Under the pieces are notes generated by a model that was not told where the DNA came from, ran no database searches, and saw only the letters and a list, made by a program, of their open reading frames with translations. Below, piece after piece: positions 23,632 to 36,120 of a stretch of 64,000 nt of DNA. How positions within the stretch are numbered: position 1 is the first letter of the stretch; each line of letters begins with the position of its first letter. The DNA lies in the NCBI GenBank assembly GCA_944470555.2, contig CALYCZ020000353.1:62001-126000 (forward strand), read 5' to 3'. A program made the position numbers and the translations under genes. The stretch is from Heterobilharzia americana. Lineage: Eukaryota > Platyhelminthes > Trematoda > Strigeidida > Schistosomatidae.

Positions 23632-23720
23632 GCAGGATAAAAAAAACTATCATAATCCAGCCACAATTGTACAATGAGATGAACTACATGATTTTTGGCC
23701 TTATATATATATATATATAT

Positions 23721-24512
23721 AACCTCGCCTGGTTAACTAGTTCACTAGTTACTAGCCGGTCCTAAGCCCGGGTAAAGAGGGAAGGTTGGGCATAGGGCTA
23801 GCAACCCTACCCCGTAAAACAAATCTAACCGCTAAAGAAACTTCAAAGCACAAACAAAATATAAAAAATGAAAACAAACTTATACCCCGCTGGAATCGGA
23901 GAGGCGAAATGACGCCAGTTGGTGAAAGCCTTCGGGAAGCCGATTGGCCGACGTGTCTTCTCTCGATGAAAGCGAAAGTAAACGTGGGGACATGGAATGT
24001 CCGTACGATGTTTGAACCCAGTAAGGCAGCCCAGATTGCAAAGGAGATGAGAAGGTATCACATCGAAGTGCTTGGGATTTGCGAGAGCAGATGGAATGGA
24101 AGTGGACTCTCCAAACTATCAACTGGAGAATCAATAAATCTACTCCGGTCACCCAGACGACAACCACGAGCACACTGAGGGAGTGGCTATCATGATGTTC
24201 TCAAGAGCATCGAAGGCTCTCATGCAGTGGGAACCAATCTCCTCCAGGATCATGACAGCAAGATTCAACTCAAAAGGAAGAAAGGTCACAATCATACAAT
24301 GTTATGCACCTACAAATAATGCAGAGCAAGAGAAAAAGGAGGATTTCTACAGACAACTTCAATCAAAACTGCACAAGACCACATCTCAGTTGGCGATATC
24401 AAAATCCCAATGGGTGGGGCGACATGAATGCCAAACTGGGAGGGGACAACACGGGAAGAGAACTAACCATGGGTCGAGAGGCGCTAGGTGAAATGAATGA
24501 GAATGGAGAATT
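23721..24512 (+). mobile_element. RTE 5' fragment embedded in the (TA)n tract of unit 3
   Basis: It starts AACCTCGCCTGGTTAACTAG, reaching as far 5' as the complete RTE or slightly further, and ends at the identical AATGGAGAATT breakpoint as the copy at 16850-17577. It shares the small insertions of that copy that the complete RTE lacks, plus one extra A near 24136. It is flanked on both sides by TA repeat. The two fragments are therefore copies of one event, amplified with the units. Confidence 0.9.
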
Positions 24513-25314
24513 ATATATATAGATTTATAGATATATAGAGATATATAATATTTAAAGACTGGAGTCCCCGAGAAACATTTAATTTCAATAATGAGATGTC
24601 AAAATAACAATAATGGTAGCTATAATAATGTTGCCTGTCGATGACATAAACGTTGAACAATGCATCAACGTCTGCTTCATGAAAATGGTCGTTTAAATTT
24701 GAAAACAAATGACCCAGTACATCTTTGCTTAGATTCTGAAAACTCCGGTTACCCAGTCACTTTCATTTCACACAATACTCGTAGTTTACAAGATAGTTTC
24801 AAAGACAACTACTCTTGCTACATGCTTCATTTCTCAAACAGGCAATATCGAGGCATCCATGCACCAGCCCATATGCTAGTAGACACGGATCAATTCGGTC
24901 AACTCAGCGACACGATAATACATGCAACAACACTATTCACACTTATACTCTGACATTTCACAGACCTATGAATGTCATTTGAAGGGAGGAAAAAATTCCA
25001 TTAATCTCTGCATTACTCAAAAGTGTTTTTCAAAGTTATTGTTTATTTAAATGAGTTTATAGGTATATTTGATGGTAAAAACGTTTGTCATCTGCCAGAA
25101 GACATTCATTGTGCTCACAAGTACGACCCAAATATATCAGTAGTAACGTCTCTCAATGAAACACTAAGTGGGTGACTCGGATTCCAATCTAAGGCGGGAT
25201 ATCAATTGCATCGAGGTTCCAGATACGCCCTCCTGACAAGTGCCAAGAAGCACGAAACCTAGATAAGGTAGGGCTTCCTGCCGATTGCCTCCAACCAACT
25301 AACATGTAATAAAA

Positions 25315-25436
25315 CAGTATTATTTACTGTTTACTGGATGATATTTCGAACAGAAATTGACTCTTCACATTCATATTAAAGGTTTGAATATGAAGAGTCG
25401 ATTTCTGTTCGAAACATCATCCAGTAAAAATACTGT
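25315..25436. repeat. Long hairpin, unit 3
   Basis: Same hairpin as in units 1 and 2; sequence as in unit 2. Confidence 0.75.
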
Positions 25437-26253
25437 TCCGGTTCACTGTGCAAAATATCTAACAAACAGACTCTCGAAGAATTCCATACACTATCATAGT
25501 GCTCAAGTCCTACGCCTACATTAAGGTCATCAACTTACCTACTTACCTACTGTATCATGATATGCAATTTTTCAGTAAGAAGTTACAAACAACGAGAAAA
25601 AATGTATCTAACCTGTAGTGTTTGAAACTGCCTTTTATAGTGATGAAGGGAACCCACTACAATTTATGGCTCTAAGCATATATTATATATAGTGTTTTAA
25701 TTTAGTCGAACTACTAATCATGTGTTGTGTGGGGTGTGGAACAGTTATCATAGGTTTTAAGTATGTCGAGCCATGAAGATGTTAATTTATATATAGCGGT
25801 GGGGATAAAAAAATTCGTCATATGAAGATGTGTTTTTCAGCCGCATGGAGTCATTTTTGAACAGTGTTCACACACAAGCTGAAGTAAATGATTGAATATT
25901 TTCAAATAGGGATCAAAAATAAGACATATTGATCGAGGGAATGAATTCATTTTTTGCAATTAGGTATTCGTCTTGAGCTATACATTAGTACATAATTTTA
26001 CGATTTGATCAAATTAGCATGCGCTTGGTGGTGTTTGGTGAACATTAATCAAGTTATGAAGATAAAGATTAGCAAGAAAAGGGGAGTTTTTAAAATTGGT
26101 TATATGAAGACTTTTATTCTTAGGTAAATTTAATGATTTTTGATAGGCGTTCAGTCCTAAATTATAAGTGATTACGTTATCATGAGGAAGAAAAATGACT
26201 ACTGACAGAAACAGGAAGGGGAATAGGTTTACGAATTAATACTAGAATTTACA

Positions 26254-28487
26254 TCATATCAACTGCCACGTTAATGAAAGTGGTCTGACAATCTTCTTTC
26301 GAGTGTAAAGGTTAACTTTGTAAAGGCGAATTGCAACCGCCTCTGCTAGGCCAAGTAAACAAGTGCGTAATCCATATGATAAATTAATTGAGATATGATG
26401 AATAATTTTGAAAGCTTTTCTAGCATCCACTTGGTGTCCCATGTCAACTAGGTACGCAAGTATGGAGCTCTTTGTTGTTCTAGTTTGTCCCTTGCTCAAC
26501 CATGATATGTGGTGCTCAAAAGTTCGGCGATGGAACTGCCTCATTCTACGCCGAATGTAACTAGCTCCACATTAGCAGTTGAACTGATAAATGGACATGG
26601 AAGTGGTAGAATTAAGCACTTTGTCTCTATTTCTTGCACCTAGAATCCCGCGACTCTAGAAGATGGCACATAATTTGGAGGCTGGGAATGCTGTATACAA
26701 GACTCTTTTTATGGGTTGTGTGATGATCTCACCGGCAATGTCACTCTTAAATTTCAGCTTCAAGAAGATTTGCTTCTTAGGAACTGTTGGCGTTTTTTAT
26801 TAACCATCGTAACATTCATATGCTTAGTCAAAAGCTTCGCCTGATAGCCATTCCTACTAAGCAGATCATGGATGGTGGTGAATTCTTCCGTTATAGCATC
26901 ATCTGGGCGAATAGCTATGGCGCGGTATGCTAGGTTCCTTTTGTATTGGAGGGGCAAATCACTAGAGAAGTGTATTGACCTGTAGACGTTGGTTTCTATA
27001 TACACTTTGTTTCAGAGTTCCACCTAACCTTCTTACCAACAAAACATCAAGAAATGGGATACTGTCATTTTCCCCCTCTTCCATTGTGAAGTTGATTGCT
27101 GGATGAACTCATTGAGAACAGTATTCTTGTCAATCTCACTCTTGAGAACTACAAAAGTATCATCCACGTAATAACAATATAATTCTAAACAGCTAATAGT
27201 TTCGTTCAGTGAACCATTCGCTAGTTATGCCAGAAAACATATGCTAAGAGCGGGCCAACGGGCGACCCCATAGCTACACTATCAGACTGTCTGTAGAGTT
27301 CATTGCTGAAAAGGAATTGTGCGTTCAACGTACACTTCAGAAGTGGTTCTTTCAATATGGAGACTGGAACACCTATTTCCATACCGTGCTTATTAAGTTC
27401 GTTGCAAATAAAATCTACTGCCTCCATTAAAGGAACATTAGTCAAAAGAGGTGAAACATCATACGTTATCACTAACTTATTATCTACTTTCAGATCCTCA
27501 GTCTCTTCAACAAATTCAAAGGTATCTTTGAGAATTTACTTTACAACTTCTTTGTGGAGAGGCTTCAAGAGTTGGGCTAACCATTTTGCGGTTTGTTTGA
27601 TACGGAGTGTTTATCATATCGAGAACTGGTCGGAGAGGCAGACCGTTTTTATGCAGTTTTGGTAGACCATAAAGTCTAGGTGTAAAGGTTCCAGTGGGTT
27701 TGAGCATTTCAAAGGTGCTTTCTGAAATGAAACACTGTTGTTTTATCTTTTTTCAGTGATACGGTTAGATGTTTCTCAGTTTTCTCTGTCACATCATCAC
27801 AAGCGACTAATTCCTGAAATTTACTCTCATCACTAAGTAAAGCATTCATTTTCTTTATGTAGTCCTTTTTATCCATCAAAACTATTCCTGTTCTTTTATC
27901 TGGCTTAATAGTCATGGTATCTGCATACGTTTTAAGCTTTTGCAAAGCTTCTCTGTTTTCTTCGTTAAAATACTCTTTTTACGGTTTCTACTACTCATGT
28001 ACTTAAGGCAGGAGTCAACGAGTGTAGTCTTAAGTCTATCAACGTCTTCACTAGATGATGGTACCAAACCTTCAATCTGTGTACACAAGTTTGCAAACTG
28101 CACTTCTGTTTCCATCTTACTGATCGTATCACGACTGTCACAAAAGTTTGATCCAAGTGAAAAAAACTTCTAATTGTGTATAACATCAGCATCGATACTA
28201 GAAAAATTGTGCACAAACTGACCTGGGTTAGTCGGGAATCTCATCTCTGGTGTTCGATTTTCAAGACTTCTAATCAACTTAATGCGCTTCTTTTCCTTCC
28301 ATGCATTGACAACATTCTCTACATAACTCAAAAATTCCTGTTTTAAATTTTCCGGAAGCCCTTCTACAGCGTGGAATCTCTCTGTAACATTTTTCCACAT
28401 TTCACCAGAATAAGATAATAGTGAGTCAACCTCATTCAGAGCATAATGTTTCAGGGCTCTTTCAGTAGGCTGAAACACGAAGCGTCG
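26254..28487 (-). pseudogene. Penelope-like polyprotein, unit 3, decayed
   Basis: Same lesions as units 1 and 2, with YVDD at 27159-27170. One distinguishing replacement (Y for H in the LKYMSSRN segment, near 28000). With so few differences over 6 kb, the amplification must be recent, or be maintained by conversion, or be an assembly effect. Confidence 0.85.
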
Positions 28488-30320
28488 GAAAAATCTTCAA
28501 TATTATTTAGGGTAACACATCGTTGAAATCCATTTGTCGATAAAATCTACAGTAACACCTTGGCATAAGAGAGCCTTGCGTTGTACTTCAGTTACTCATT
28601 GAGAAACTTTGACGCAATTCGATGCTGAAAAGGCTTCAGCACACTGAATATTTCCATAAAGATATTTAGAAAAAGACTGACCGAGCGAACAATTGAACAA
28701 ATATATTCCTTTTCAATCACATCTTCGTCACGGGCTCTACGCTAATATTTACTTTCACAGTTTAATCAAATTACTAATCAAGTGGTGAATAATAATCATA
28801 GACATTGTGTACGTCAAACAAGTCATGAAGATGATGATTTAGAAATGAAGGTGGAGTTGTTATAAAATTGGTTGGTTATATGAGGAAGTTAAATCTTAGG
28901 TAAATGGAGCGATTTTTCATGTTTGTTCAGTCAGTTTATTACTGAACACTCACTCATTCACCTAACAATAAATCTCTTCATATAACCAATTTTAATAACT
29001 CCATTCATTATTACTTATTCACATCGTTATTTGTAGATCATCATCATCATCATCATGTTCATGATTTATTTACGAGTGAATTGAAGTGAATCGAGAAGAT
29101 CGAGTCGTGAATGTGTATACCTTGAGATGCACAATGTTTATTGCACTGCAAGCGCTCAATAAAATCCAGGTGAGCATAAGCAATTGTGATACATTAGCAT
29201 AGCGAGGCCACAATACACTGAGGGCGACCAACTCAGTTTATGTGAGTGATCAAGTACTCGTGCAACTGGCACACTGAACAGTGAGTGAATATCATATCAG
29301 AGTACTCGAGTGAACAGCACTGGTGTTAGAAACGCGGAGTGCTGGATTTCGGTTATATTGAAGGGGGATTTTCATGCAAAATAAGCAAAGCACTTACCGT
29401 CTGGTGTAGCCTTACTAGTGTTTTTACCACGAACAGTTTCAGCTCAATTCTCGTTTAGACATGCGTGCTTTCTTTGTGATTCGTGGCTGCTTGCGATCAC
29501 TCATAGCACTATCTGACGGGCCATCATCTGACATCGATGATATCTTGTTCAGATGTAGAAAGTACTGTGATTACATTGGTGTGATCATGGGTGATGATAA
29601 TTTATGCTCTAAACGTCATCCTGCAGATAATACTGTATCACACAGTGTGCTTTTCATATATTCCGAATGAATATGATACGAACGCTTAACTGACAGGCAA
29701 CTTCGTACGTAAGAGCCACCGAATGCAATCCGGGACGAACTGAGAAGAGGACCGAAGCTGGTTGGGAGCGAATAACGGTCAGTTAATTCAAAAAACAGGT
29801 GAGTTTGTATGCACATGAAACATGACCTTGTCTGATAACTGGACAATAACATAGTAAGCGCAAGGATTAACCAATCAGCGAATTACATTACAAATGGGGG
29901 CAGAAAATAAGCTATTAGTCACGCTGTAGAAATGGTGTGAGAATGACAAGTTGAAAGTGTTAAAATCAATAACAATGTTTTATGTGGGACTGGGCCTTAT
30001 AACGAATCTTTTCCAAAATGAAAGCATTAATACTTTCGATTTCTGTTATCCAGTTGGAAACGCTTTCCATCCTTACATGTTGTAGGTAAGTGCTCCTTGT
30101 AGATGTTTGTTTCAGGCTTTTTCATCGTCCTTGGTAATTTATCAATATTCGGATGAAATATATACAGAAGAATAATCGGATAATGAACAGAAAGTTAACG
30201 AATGAAGGCAGGATTGGCCTTTAGTTTACTGAATGCCATTGGAGAAGTAATGCTAAAACATATTCTTCCAGAATGCTTAGTTCAGGTTTGATCAACTTTA
30301 TTTCAACAGCCTCCACTATG

Positions 30321-30560
30321 TTAAGCGGGGGTTGGTGAGCTACACTTGGTGGTTTTTAGACTACGATTAATGACACTGAAAGCTTCAGTAACATCTATGA
30401 GATGTCTTCTATCGACTAGGTACTCTGGGACTGAACTTTTCTCCAGTTTCACTTCGCCCTTTCGGAACCAAGCTAGTAAATGCTGTCGTATCCAGGGACG
30501 CACCTGCCTAGTCGTACTCCCTGTGTAACTAGTTCTACAGGAACGGTTAAATTCATACAT
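30321..30560 (-). pseudogene. GIY-YIG endonuclease end of a second PLE family (unit 3)
   Basis: Identical translation to 23392-23631; part of the repeated unit. Confidence 0.65.
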
Positions 30561-30574
30561 GCAGGATAAAAAAA

Positions 30575-30627
30575 ACTATCATAATCCAGCCACAATTGTA
30601 CAATGAGATGAACTACATGATTTTTGG

Positions 30628-30700
<73 letters not shown>

Positions 30701-31320
30701 TTTATAGATATATAGATATATATAATATTTAAAGACTGGAGTCCCCGAGAAACATTTAATTTCAATAATGAGATGTCAAAATAACAATAATGGTAGCTAT
30801 AATAATGTTGCCTGTCGATGACATAAACGTTGAACAATGCATCAACGTCTGCTTCATGAAAATGGTCGTTTAAATTTGAAAACAAATGACCCAGTACATC
30901 TTTGCTTAGATTCTGAAAACTCCTGCTACCCAGTCACTTTCATTTCACACAATACTCGTAGTTTACAAGATAGTTTCAAAGACAACTACTCTTGCTACAT
31001 GCTTCATTTCTCAAACAGGCAATATCGAGGCATCCATGCACCAGCCCATATGCTAGTAGACACGGATCAATTCGGTCAACTCAGCGACACGATAATACAT
31101 GCAACAACACTATTCACACTTATACTCTGACATTTCACAGACCTATGAATGTCATTTGAAGGGAGGAAAAAATTCCATTAATCTCTGCATTACTCAAAAG
31201 TGTTTTTCAAAGTTATTGTTTATTTAAATGAGTTTATAGGTATATTTGATGGTAAAAACGTTTGTCATCTGCCAGAAGACATTCATTGTGCTCACAAGTA
31301 CGACCCGAATATATCAGTGG
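30575..31320. repeat. Array unit 4, truncated
   Basis: Starts with ACTATCATAATCC and the longest (TA)n tract (30631-30698), then follows the unit for about 620 bp. It stops matching after CGACCCGAATATATCAGTGG, where another PLE relic begins. None of the PLE coding region is included. Confidence 0.85.
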
Positions 31321-32460
31321 TAAGGTTCAGTTCATGGATAGCTAATGCCTCTGCTGTTCTTAGAAGCTGAATACAGAGACAATGTGACGTGTTTCATCGA
31401 ATTCGATAGAAAACCTTTAAATGATTGTTTGGGTCGGTCAAATGGTTAGAATCGGTTAGATGTTCAAGGATAGAACTTCGAATGCATTCACTTTGACCTT
31501 TAGAAAACTATGCTGGAATATATTCTTGTATACATGTTGACAGCAATCTTTGACTACAGTTGATTTACCTTGCTCCACAGAAGCAGGTGAACTGGTAGAT
31601 ACACATGGAGGTAGGTGGCCTATCAAGTGATATTGTCTTTTAAAAAACGAGGAACAATTTACGTCTAGTAAGGTTCAAATAAAGTTCGGCTGATAAGAAA
31701 GTCCTACTAATTGATCTGGAAAGACGATTTTTCAGTAATTTTGATGCTGCATCGCCTTTAAATTCCAGATTCATGAACAAAGTCTCTTTAGAAACCGGGC
31801 TGACAACCAATTTGCTCGCGTTTCTGCAATGTTCCTATCAATAAATTGGATAGGAAAACCGTTTTCCACAAGCTTACCTCTTAGAAAATCAAGTTTAACT
31901 TTCACACAGTCTGTTCTACGACTATTACTTATTCGATCGCAGAATGAGTGAATGAGGCTTCTTTTCCTCATGATCGGCACCCATCTGTGTACATTCCATT
32001 GGTATGCCTCGTAAGTAGCACGCCAAAAAAGAAATAACTGAGTGCAATTCCCTCTCAGTATTGAATTCCAACACTGAGTGACAATTGTTGAACTCGTTTA
32101 GGGTGTCATCCAAATCGAGATTTGAGTCACCGGTAGCGGATATATAAACCGCATATCATCTATAGATATCAAAATGATTAATAGTTGGGCTAAGGTTAGA
32201 AGTTTCCAATTTTGATATAAGCAATCTGGCAATACAGGTCCTATTAGGGATCCCATCGCATCCCAGTCATTTTGCTTGTATGTCTCATCGTTAAAAGTAC
32301 ATCTCATCAAGTTGTCTCAAGTAGTTTTTTAAGAATTCCTAATTTTCTGTTATGTGAATCGATGAAATCACACATGTAACAGTTCCAGTGATTGGTACAC
32401 TGATGAACAGTGTGGTGACATCTAATAATAATAATAATGACTTCAGTCTGAAGACTTTTT
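31321..32460 (-). pseudogene. Second Penelope-like element, 3' part, heavily decayed
   Basis: The minus strand carries VTTLFISVPITG (RT motif A, about 32410-32440), RCTFNDETYKQNDWDAMGSL (motif B, about 32300-32250) and ISIDDMRF (motif C region, about 32170). These are followed by LDDTLNEFNNCHSVLEFNTE and RISNSRRTDCVKVKLDFLRG. At about 31600-31430 a GIY-YIG-like end reads YQFTCFCGAR, CIQEYIPA*FSKGQSE and SSILEHLTDSNHLTD. Stops interrupt it throughout. It is clearly a different, older family than the array PLE. Confidence 0.65.
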
Positions 32461-32930
32461 CGGCAATACTCCACAGAACTGTCAGCAAGTCATGTAGCAT
32501 CAGCTGGATAGAAACGGTGTATGTGTACGAAATAAGTAGAAATTACATATAAGAGTTAAGAATAATTACTCCATCTACGACTTTCTTTAAAATCAATAGT
32601 TAACTTAGGTGGCCACTCACATTTGAAGTTACAGTCATAGTACGTAAATAATGACATTTTGTGTACCCAATAATTAGTTTGCTTTCAAAAACAAAAGTTG
32701 GTTGGTTAGTTTTTTCCTAACACTTTCTTCCTTGAACAGGAGATGAGCTAAATACGGTAATGTAAAGTTCTTATATTTAGTAGTATATGCATAAAGTTCT
32801 ATACACTTGCTCCTGGTCTTTCTCTATGACGAACCCGCATAGAGCTTTGAGTGAATAAGATGCTGGTCATCTGACTAAATAACTCTCCTCAGGTATTTAC
32901 ATGAGTTAAGATGTTTGTCCACAACAGTTT
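32461..32930. other. No recognisable gene
   Basis: AT-rich DNA without a credible frame. A short TAA repeat at 32426-32441 sits at the edge of the preceding PLE relic. Confidence 0.4.
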
Positions 32931-33600
32931 CAATGAGGTCTAGAGGTATACCACTAGTTCTACTGACGGTCTTCAAAGTCTAAGCAATATGGCAGTCTTC
33001 TTTCATCAACCCGAGAAACATCAAAGGGGAACAATAGAGGAGAACAGGCAAGGTGCAGGAGTTTATGAAAGACAAAAGGAGAGGCTGAGTTGTACCAGAT
33101 ACTCTTAGCTTCCTAATAAAGAAAGTTAGGTGGAAAATTCTTTTAGAAATTGACGAAATATGGGAGGACGAGTAAAGGTCCGAAGAAAAACACATACCGA
33201 GATATATTACACTTGTGACATTCTTTAATACACAACTATCAATCGAACAAGAATCATGAGAACTGAGCGGTCAACATTGGTTATGTTCACGTGTAAAACT
33301 AAAGTTTATAGTATGATATTTTAAAGAATTAGGCACAAGACAGTTTGAGGAGGACCATCGTCTAACGGTAGATAGGAAACCATTCAGTTCGAAACAATCT
33401 GTTGAAGAGGAGATAGATATGGAAACTGTCAGGTCATCAGCATATTTGAAGAAACGGTGATAAAATCTAAGGAAAGCATTACTTACCGGTGATATCAACA
33501 TTCTTAGTGCTACCAATAAACTGAAGTTCACTAAGAATAAAGTAACGGGACACTTGCCTTATGACTGGCTGCAGTATTTCAGCTGACTGCGCGTATCCTA
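32930..33600 (-). pseudogene. Jockey/LINE-type reverse transcriptase relic, C-terminal half
   Basis: The minus-strand frame 33531-33271 contains FFKYADDLTVSISI (RT motif C) followed by LNGFLSTVRRWSSSN. The frame 33195-32980 continues with CFSSDLYSSSHISSI, KRIFHLTFFIRKLR and SCTLPVLLYCSPLMF, which is the post-RT region of many animal LINEs. A frameshift or short gap lies between them. It is unlike the CR1 and RTE copies in this window. Confidence 0.6.
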
Positions 33601-33649
33601 CAGGCGAAATTGAAGAAACGCCTTACAACTTGGAAACCAATCAGAATGC

Positions 33650-35175
33650 TGTCTTGTGATGTAAGTCCGTTTTCACTTTTGAAATTGGATTTCATGAATA
33701 CTTTCTACGCCCCATCTAACATGTTCACTTATTGTCTTCTCCTACAGGTCAACGACGTTGAACCTGCCTACTGAATTGCCGTTTGTGTGTCTGTTAGCAC
33801 GGAAATTTTTTATAATGTAAATTAGCACACTCTTTTACCTCATAATACAAGCTGCATTTCTCAATAGTTGCTTTTGGAGCAGACTCGGGTTACTACGGGC
33901 ACATTTACATTGTTTCCGAAAACCATGGTATTGGTGCGTAGGCAAGTTGACATCCATGCGTGAAAAATTGGAAAACTTCCACTCCATAGCTTCAGATTGT
34001 TGAATTATTATCGGTAATCCCGGAATCCGTAGGGGAGAAGTCTACGAGTTCACACGTTTCAAACATTTCCGGTTACATCCAGACTATCGCAACAAGTATT
34101 TCGTTCACACTCGTCTGCATAGGCATGAAGTTTAACAATATTTACTTCCCATAGTTCCAGCATTATTCATGATTATTAATGGAAGAAAACGCATTTCAGT
34201 TCGTGTGAAAATATGTATTTAGGTACAAAGCATTCAACACATTTAGAGTGTCGTATGAGTAAGTGTTCATCAGTCACTCCTTCAAAATTCTCCTTTCTCG
34301 ATATTGTTGTAGTAGGACGGTCATCCTGCAATGTAGAACGAAGGAAACATTTATAATTTCTGCGGTATATGCTTATATGTAGTCAATGGGAAAAACGGTA
34401 AGCAAGGATCACATATGCACAAAGTTCTCTACGAAAAGTCTGATTAACCAATGATCTCTCCGTATTTCGAAAAAATACACCTGACATCTCAGGTGTACCC
34501 AATGCACCTTACTACGCAGATCCAGTGTGTCAGCATTTCGATAAATACATGATGACAGCGAAGTAAATTGTCTCCGAAATCGCTCCCATAAATTATACAA
34601 CTAGTCATGTCACCTAGAATACACAAAGGGGAGCGTTATACAACTGACTGCAACCTAGTGTAAGGATAACCTCTACGCCAACTTAATCACTTTCGGTGTA
34701 CACCCATAAGCTCATGTCCCTTATACATAATATATCCCGATTCAACCTGTCGAAAACCCTTAAAAACTCAAGCAGACAAATATGTATAGGCTATCTCTAC
34801 TCAATAGAAGTTGCTTCCGAATTCCTGGGCTAGAAAGTTTGCTACATCGGAGTAGGTGTGGAGATTCTGCAATCCTGTAATACTGAGTGAACTTATAGTC
34901 TTCAATTCAATCAGTAAACAAAGTAAAACAACTAACGTCGTATACGGTTATGGGTGCATACATGACCAAAGAAGAGTAAAACTTATCGGTTCTTCGTCTA
35001 TTTACCGGACCAGCAAGTTTTAGTCCTCTTCGGTTTTCAGGCACGCCTAACATAACACGACACAAACGCTTCTCTTCGACTCAGTGTAGGAATTCGAAAC
35101 GTTCACAGTTTCCCTTTCCTTCCTTCCGTGTGGACATTCAGGAGATATAATTGTAGCCATCGTTTTGAAAAACTA
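33650..35175 (-). repeat. Diverged second copy of the MULE-like right side
   Basis: Follows 3355-5180 in the same order and direction with many substitutions and indels; for example TCAACGACGTTGAACCTGCC (33749) against 3457, the CACCTGA.ATCTCAGGTGT palindrome (34477) against 4210, and CACAGTTTCCCTTTCCTTCC (35103) against 5112. It has a single arm and no transposase, so it is a truncated or solo copy. It helps define the outer end of the family. Confidence 0.75.
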
Positions 35176-35729
35176 CAAACTGTGCTTATACCCACAAACC
35201 AAATATACCTCTTTCCAAATTCCCTGTCAGGATGCAGTTCCACGGACTAATAATCATCACAAACTCAGTGCATTATCATAAAAATACTTCGAAAGCTGAC
35301 TTACCTACTCTGATACGTCAACTGCTTCCGCTATCTTCATCCTAACTGCTCAATGTCCCGATGATTTCTTAGCTACTCCTTGCTATTAGGTAAATGAGAG
35401 GCTAACAGAAGATCCACTGCATCCCTTTGCAATGCTTTACTGAGTAGCATACACACAATTCCATCAGTGAGCACAAATGCTCTGACGCTTGCAAAATCTC
35501 ATTCCCCATTTGACTGTAAACACATACAGTGGATCATTATAGACTGCCCATAATAAGTGTGCATGGTCAGCAGTAACATAAAAAGGTAAATATGAGATAC
35601 ATATGTATAGATTAGTACACTTAACACAGGTGATAACCTAACATCTCCCTTTAACCTTCCAAATACATTTCTACTTCATGCAAAGCAAGTTATACTTTAC
35701 CAACGAAAAATTTTACAGAATGGACCAAG
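35176..35729. other. No recognisable gene
   Basis: Between the MULE-like fragment and the 5' end of CR1 copy B. No frame, repeat or RNA recognised. Confidence 0.4.
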
Positions 35730-36120
35730 GCGAGCTACTTGACGTGTTTTAGCTCGTCCCCATTCATCTCGACAAAATCCACATTTACAACTATCCACTA
35801 GGAGCTTTCAACTCCTCATTCAACGTTTCTGCAACAATTTTGCTGCAGAAAATATCACTGCTTACTTCATCACCACTATTACGCTCCAAACGGACAACTG
35901 TGTGGTAGGTCTAGCTGTCTCGACCAACTGTTATAGCTCAGATTGCTGTATCTGCAGCAAAATATATCTCACCAACATCTACGTCCAGGACTTGGTAGTT
36001 GTTGAACTTCGACAGAGTCGCAGGAACAGACAATTGAAGGTAAGGTCGAAAGTCTTCTGTTTACTACTGTGCATTTTCATTGCTCTACTCCTTTTATCTT
36101 CATCTGTTTATTAATATTAA

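Larger units (their letters stand above)
17578..23645. repeat. Array unit 2
   Basis: Same content as unit 1 (offset +6191 from 11402 to 16849), starting inside the TA/ATAGATTTAGAG region because its left end was replaced by the RTE fragment. It continues about 600 bp past the point where unit 1 is deleted, into the extra GIY-YIG relic, and ends in GCAGGATAAAAAAA. Only scattered substitutions separate it from unit 1. Confidence 0.85.
23646..30574. repeat. Array unit 3, interrupted by an RTE fragment
   Basis: The left end (ACTATCATAATCC to (TA)n, 23646-23720) and the body (24513-30574) are separated by an RTE fragment. Body offset is +13126 from unit 1, reduced by 6 bp after the shorter ATC tract. 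It ends in the same GCAGGATAAAAAAA as unit 2 and is followed directly by unit 4. Confidence 0.85.
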
